From NCBI GenBank assembly GCA_944324455.1, contig CALUWJ010000006.1, positions 1 to 64,000 on the forward strand: a stretch of 64,000 nucleotides of DNA, written 5' to 3'. The notes under the pieces were generated by a model. It had not been told where the DNA came from, did not search any database, and worked only from the letters and a program-made list of their open reading frames with translations. The position numbers and the translations under genes were made by a program. Positions 63,601 to 64,000 of the stretch are shown in pieces (position 1 is the stretch's first letter; each line of letters begins with the position of its first letter). The stretch comes from Candidatus Gastranaerophilales bacterium (GTDB taxonomy: Bacteria; Cyanobacteriota; Vampirovibrionia; Gastranaerophilales; Gastranaerophilaceae).

Positions 63601-63662
63601 AAACTAAATAAATTGTATGATTTTTGAATTTACATCTATACACATCAATCTGTTAAATGTAT

Positions 63663-63668
63663 TATAAT
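63663..63668 (+). promoter_or_regulatory. -10 element of the prepilin gene
   Basis: Perfect TATAAT about 35 nt before ATG 63704, in the 103-bp gap after aroE. No clear -35 or Shine-Dalgarno is seen. Confidence 0.4.
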
Positions 63669-63703
63669 AATAAACAATGGTACGCAGAAATAAATAAGAA
63701 ATA

Positions 63704-64000
63704 ATGAATAGTAGAAAATACGGAAAAATATCTAAGGGTTTTACATTAGCTGAGGCTTTAATTACACTTGTAATCATCGGCATAATTGCTGCGTTAACTA
63801 TACCCTCAATTTTAATCAATACAGAGCAAAATGAATATCGTTCAGCTCTCAAAAAAGCTTTATCAACACTAAACCAGGTTATTGAGCTAAATATTGCATT
63901 AGAGGGCTATGGTCCTATTGAAACCGTTGACATGACAACACCTGATGATGAAGATAGTCTTTATAATTTCTTCAGAAAAAGAATGAATATTTTATCCACA
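63704..64000 (+). CDS. type IV pilin-like prepilin, truncated by the window end
   Basis: 99 residues visible. The N-terminus NSRKYGKISKG precedes FTLAEALITLVIIGIIAAL, a class III/type IVa prepilin cleavage site (G|F with Glu at position 5 of the mature protein) and a hydrophobic helix. It is then polar, with a later NFFRKRMNIL segment. It is probably a pseudopilin or minor pilin; its role (pili, secretion, DNA uptake) is not decided. Such prepilins are abundant in Gastranaerophilales-like genomes. The 3' end lies outside the window. Confidence 0.88.
   Translation, partial: MNSRKYGKISKGFTLAEALITLVIIGIIAALTIPSILINTEQNEYRSALKKALSTLNQVIELNIALEGYGPIETVDMTTPDDEDSLYNFFRKRMNILST

Overview
The window is strongly AT-rich and gene-dense, and comes from a didermic, flagellated, fermentative bacterium. 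P-ring and L-ring flagellar genes (flgI, flgH) and an LptF/LptG-type permease indicate an outer membrane. The partial prepilin at the right end (cleavage site before FTLAEA), the many short lineage-style hypothetical proteins, and the mixture of anaerobic enzymes (N-terminal-rubredoxin rubrerythrin, pyruvate-formate-lyase activase, PDC-type decarboxylase, FixCX) suggest the gut cyanobacterial sister group (Vampirovibrionia/Melainabacteria, order Gastranaerophilales). That placement is inference: only the first ~56 bases of a 16S rRNA gene are visible.

Layout. 1-551: 5' end of a 16S rRNA gene on the minus strand and its leader and promoter region. 552-12807: prephenate dehydratase and smpB, an orphan sensor kinase, a GH57 glycosidase, recF, a PfkB kinase, an RqcP-like S4 protein and an ald-proB-proA operon. 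12912-18716: an MgtE_N-like helical protein, LptF/G, tyrA, a LeuD-type hydro-lyase with an isocitrate-type dehydrogenase, reverse rubrerythrin and pflA. 18858-28470: a flagellar locus, with an unrecognised 353-aa gene behind a sigma-28-like promoter facing an 11-gene minus-strand operon (SLT, flgF, flgG, flgA, flgH, flgI, flgJ-N, candidate flgM, flgN, flgK, flgL). 28639-34740: apt, prfB (programmed frameshift), hipBA with three operators, a secreted protein, der and plsY. 34837-45691: accessory-looking proteins (Gly-rich, glycine-zipper, RelA/SpoT-like), a GH13 glycosidase, ahcY, a soluble kinase with a REC-GGDEF-REC protein, and Mini-III. 45784-54229: pgi, PDC-like enzyme, flhB, an 842-aa pseudo-HerA-like protein, three tRNAs and tuf. 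54302-64000: small hypotheticals, a GT2, fixCX, a repeat protein, TPR protein, dprA, topA, aroE and a truncated prepilin gene.

Three themes tie the window together. (1) At least 13 first-in-unit genes have a -10-like hexamer 6-7 nt before the start codon and no Shine-Dalgarno, which looks like widespread leaderless transcription; genes with a good Shine-Dalgarno have their -10 further upstream. (2) Flagellar genes are split into a rod/ring/hook-junction operon plus a distant flhB, with a divided FlgJ/transglycosylase and a FlgH without a lipobox cysteine. (3) Several unrecognised proteins look lineage-specific: a divergent alarmone-synthetase-like protein with an ISFSG-type N-terminus, a degenerate HerA-like protein with an acidic linker and Tudor-like tail, an ETAGT-repeat peptide, and an SRWYD-repeat protein.
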